Of a stretch of 15,071 nt of DNA, positions 15,000 to 15,071 are shown one piece after another. The number at the start of each line of letters is the position of its first letter. The stretch's first letter is position 1. The stretch comes from an uncultured Mobiluncus sp. (GTDB taxonomy: Bacteria; Actinomycetota; Actinomycetes; Actinomycetales; Actinomycetaceae): contig NZ_CAMYBV010000025.1 of assembly GCF_947254095.1 (NCBI RefSeq), positions 1-15,071 on the forward strand, read 5' to 3'. A program made the translations under genes and the position numbers. The notes below the pieces were generated by a model that was not told where the DNA came from, did not search any database, and worked only from the letters and a program-made list of their open reading frames with translations.

Positions 15000-15005
15000 T
15001 ATACT
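15000..15005 (+). promoter_or_regulatory. -10 element giving a leaderless transcript
   Basis: TATACT matches the -10 consensus at 5 of 6 positions. Its end is 7 bp before the A of ATG 15013, so transcription would start at or next to the start codon. No Shine-Dalgarno is seen before this ATG. The -35 region is poorly conserved. Confidence 0.55.
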
Positions 15006-15012
15006 CGTTTAC

Positions 15013-15071
15013 ATGAGCGCAAACGCCGAGTTATTGGGTGCCGAAATAGGCGGGTACGTTTTGGAGCGCCG
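15013..15071 (+). CDS. Start of a probable serine/threonine protein kinase (3' end outside window)
   Basis: Only 19 complete codons are visible: MSANAELLGAEIGGYVLER. The GAEIGGYVLER stretch resembles the segment just before the glycine-rich loop of bacterial Hanks-type (PknB-like) kinases, where such proteins typically read G-x-x-I/L-x-x-Y-x-L/I-x-x-x-I/L-G-x-G. The glycine loop and catalytic residues lie beyond the edge, so the function is tentative. The start is supported by a good -10 box immediately upstream (leaderless start) and the lack of any other in-frame upstream start with a ribosome site. The gene is divergent from the ABC ATPase. Confidence 0.5.
   Translation, partial: MSANAELLGAEIGGYVLER

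Noticed and set aside
1..15071. CRISPR array, tRNA, rRNA, insertion sequence or phage genes
   Set aside because: No regularly spaced direct repeats, cloverleaf, transposase or integrase motifs were seen on either strand.

Overview
This window comes from the chromosome of an actinobacterium. The evidence is an aceA / aceB / RamB-type regulator cluster typical of Actinobacteria, a moderately high GC content, an MsiK/UgpC-type sugar ATPase, the start of what looks like a Ser/Thr protein kinase with an apparently leaderless start, and a giant surface protein ending in CWB2 cell-wall-binding repeats. The CWB2 anchor together with only moderately high GC points towards the Actinomycetaceae (a Mobiluncus- or Varibaculum-like organism). 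That family placement is inferred and not proven from the sequence.

Layout. (1) Positions 1-8229 (+) hold the 3' part, at least 2742 codons, of one enormous secreted surface protein. It consists of divergent Ig-like (He_PIG-type) beta-sandwich repeats, then a Pro/Thr-rich linker, then three CWB2 repeats. A two-domain super-module occurs three times, and 34 cysteines fall in 17 local pairs that look like disulfides. (2) A perfect bidirectional terminator at 8254-8295 separates it from the convergent glyoxylate-shunt genes. (3) On the minus strand, aceA (isocitrate lyase, 11344-10055) is followed after 103 bp by aceB (malate synthase A, 9951-8320), with a strong GC-rich hairpin between them. 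(4) Divergent from aceA is a RamB/ScfR-type regulator (11619-13121, +), an HTH protein with a degenerate IrrE-like peptidase fold. The 274-bp shared control region holds candidate promoter and operator sites. (5) A 540-bp gene-free stretch between ramB and the next convergent gene is packed with stem-loops, including a perfect 24-bp hairpin. (6) A sugar ABC transporter ATPase with no permease genes nearby lies on the minus strand (14780-13662). (7) At the right edge, a + strand gene begins at 15013 with a good -10 box only 7 bp before its ATG.

How the genes work together. Isocitrate lyase and malate synthase make up the whole glyoxylate bypass, which allows net C4 synthesis from acetate or fatty acids. 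The adjacent RamB homologue is, by analogy with Corynebacterium and Mycobacterium, its likely repressor. The shared ABC ATPase probably energises several carbohydrate importers encoded elsewhere. The giant surface protein is a separate unit, probably an adhesin or S-layer-like wall protein. No mobile element, CRISPR array, tRNA or rRNA was seen, and no wholly unknown enzymatic system was recognised. The most unusual items are the disulfide-rich giant repeat protein and the hairpin-dense intergenic region.
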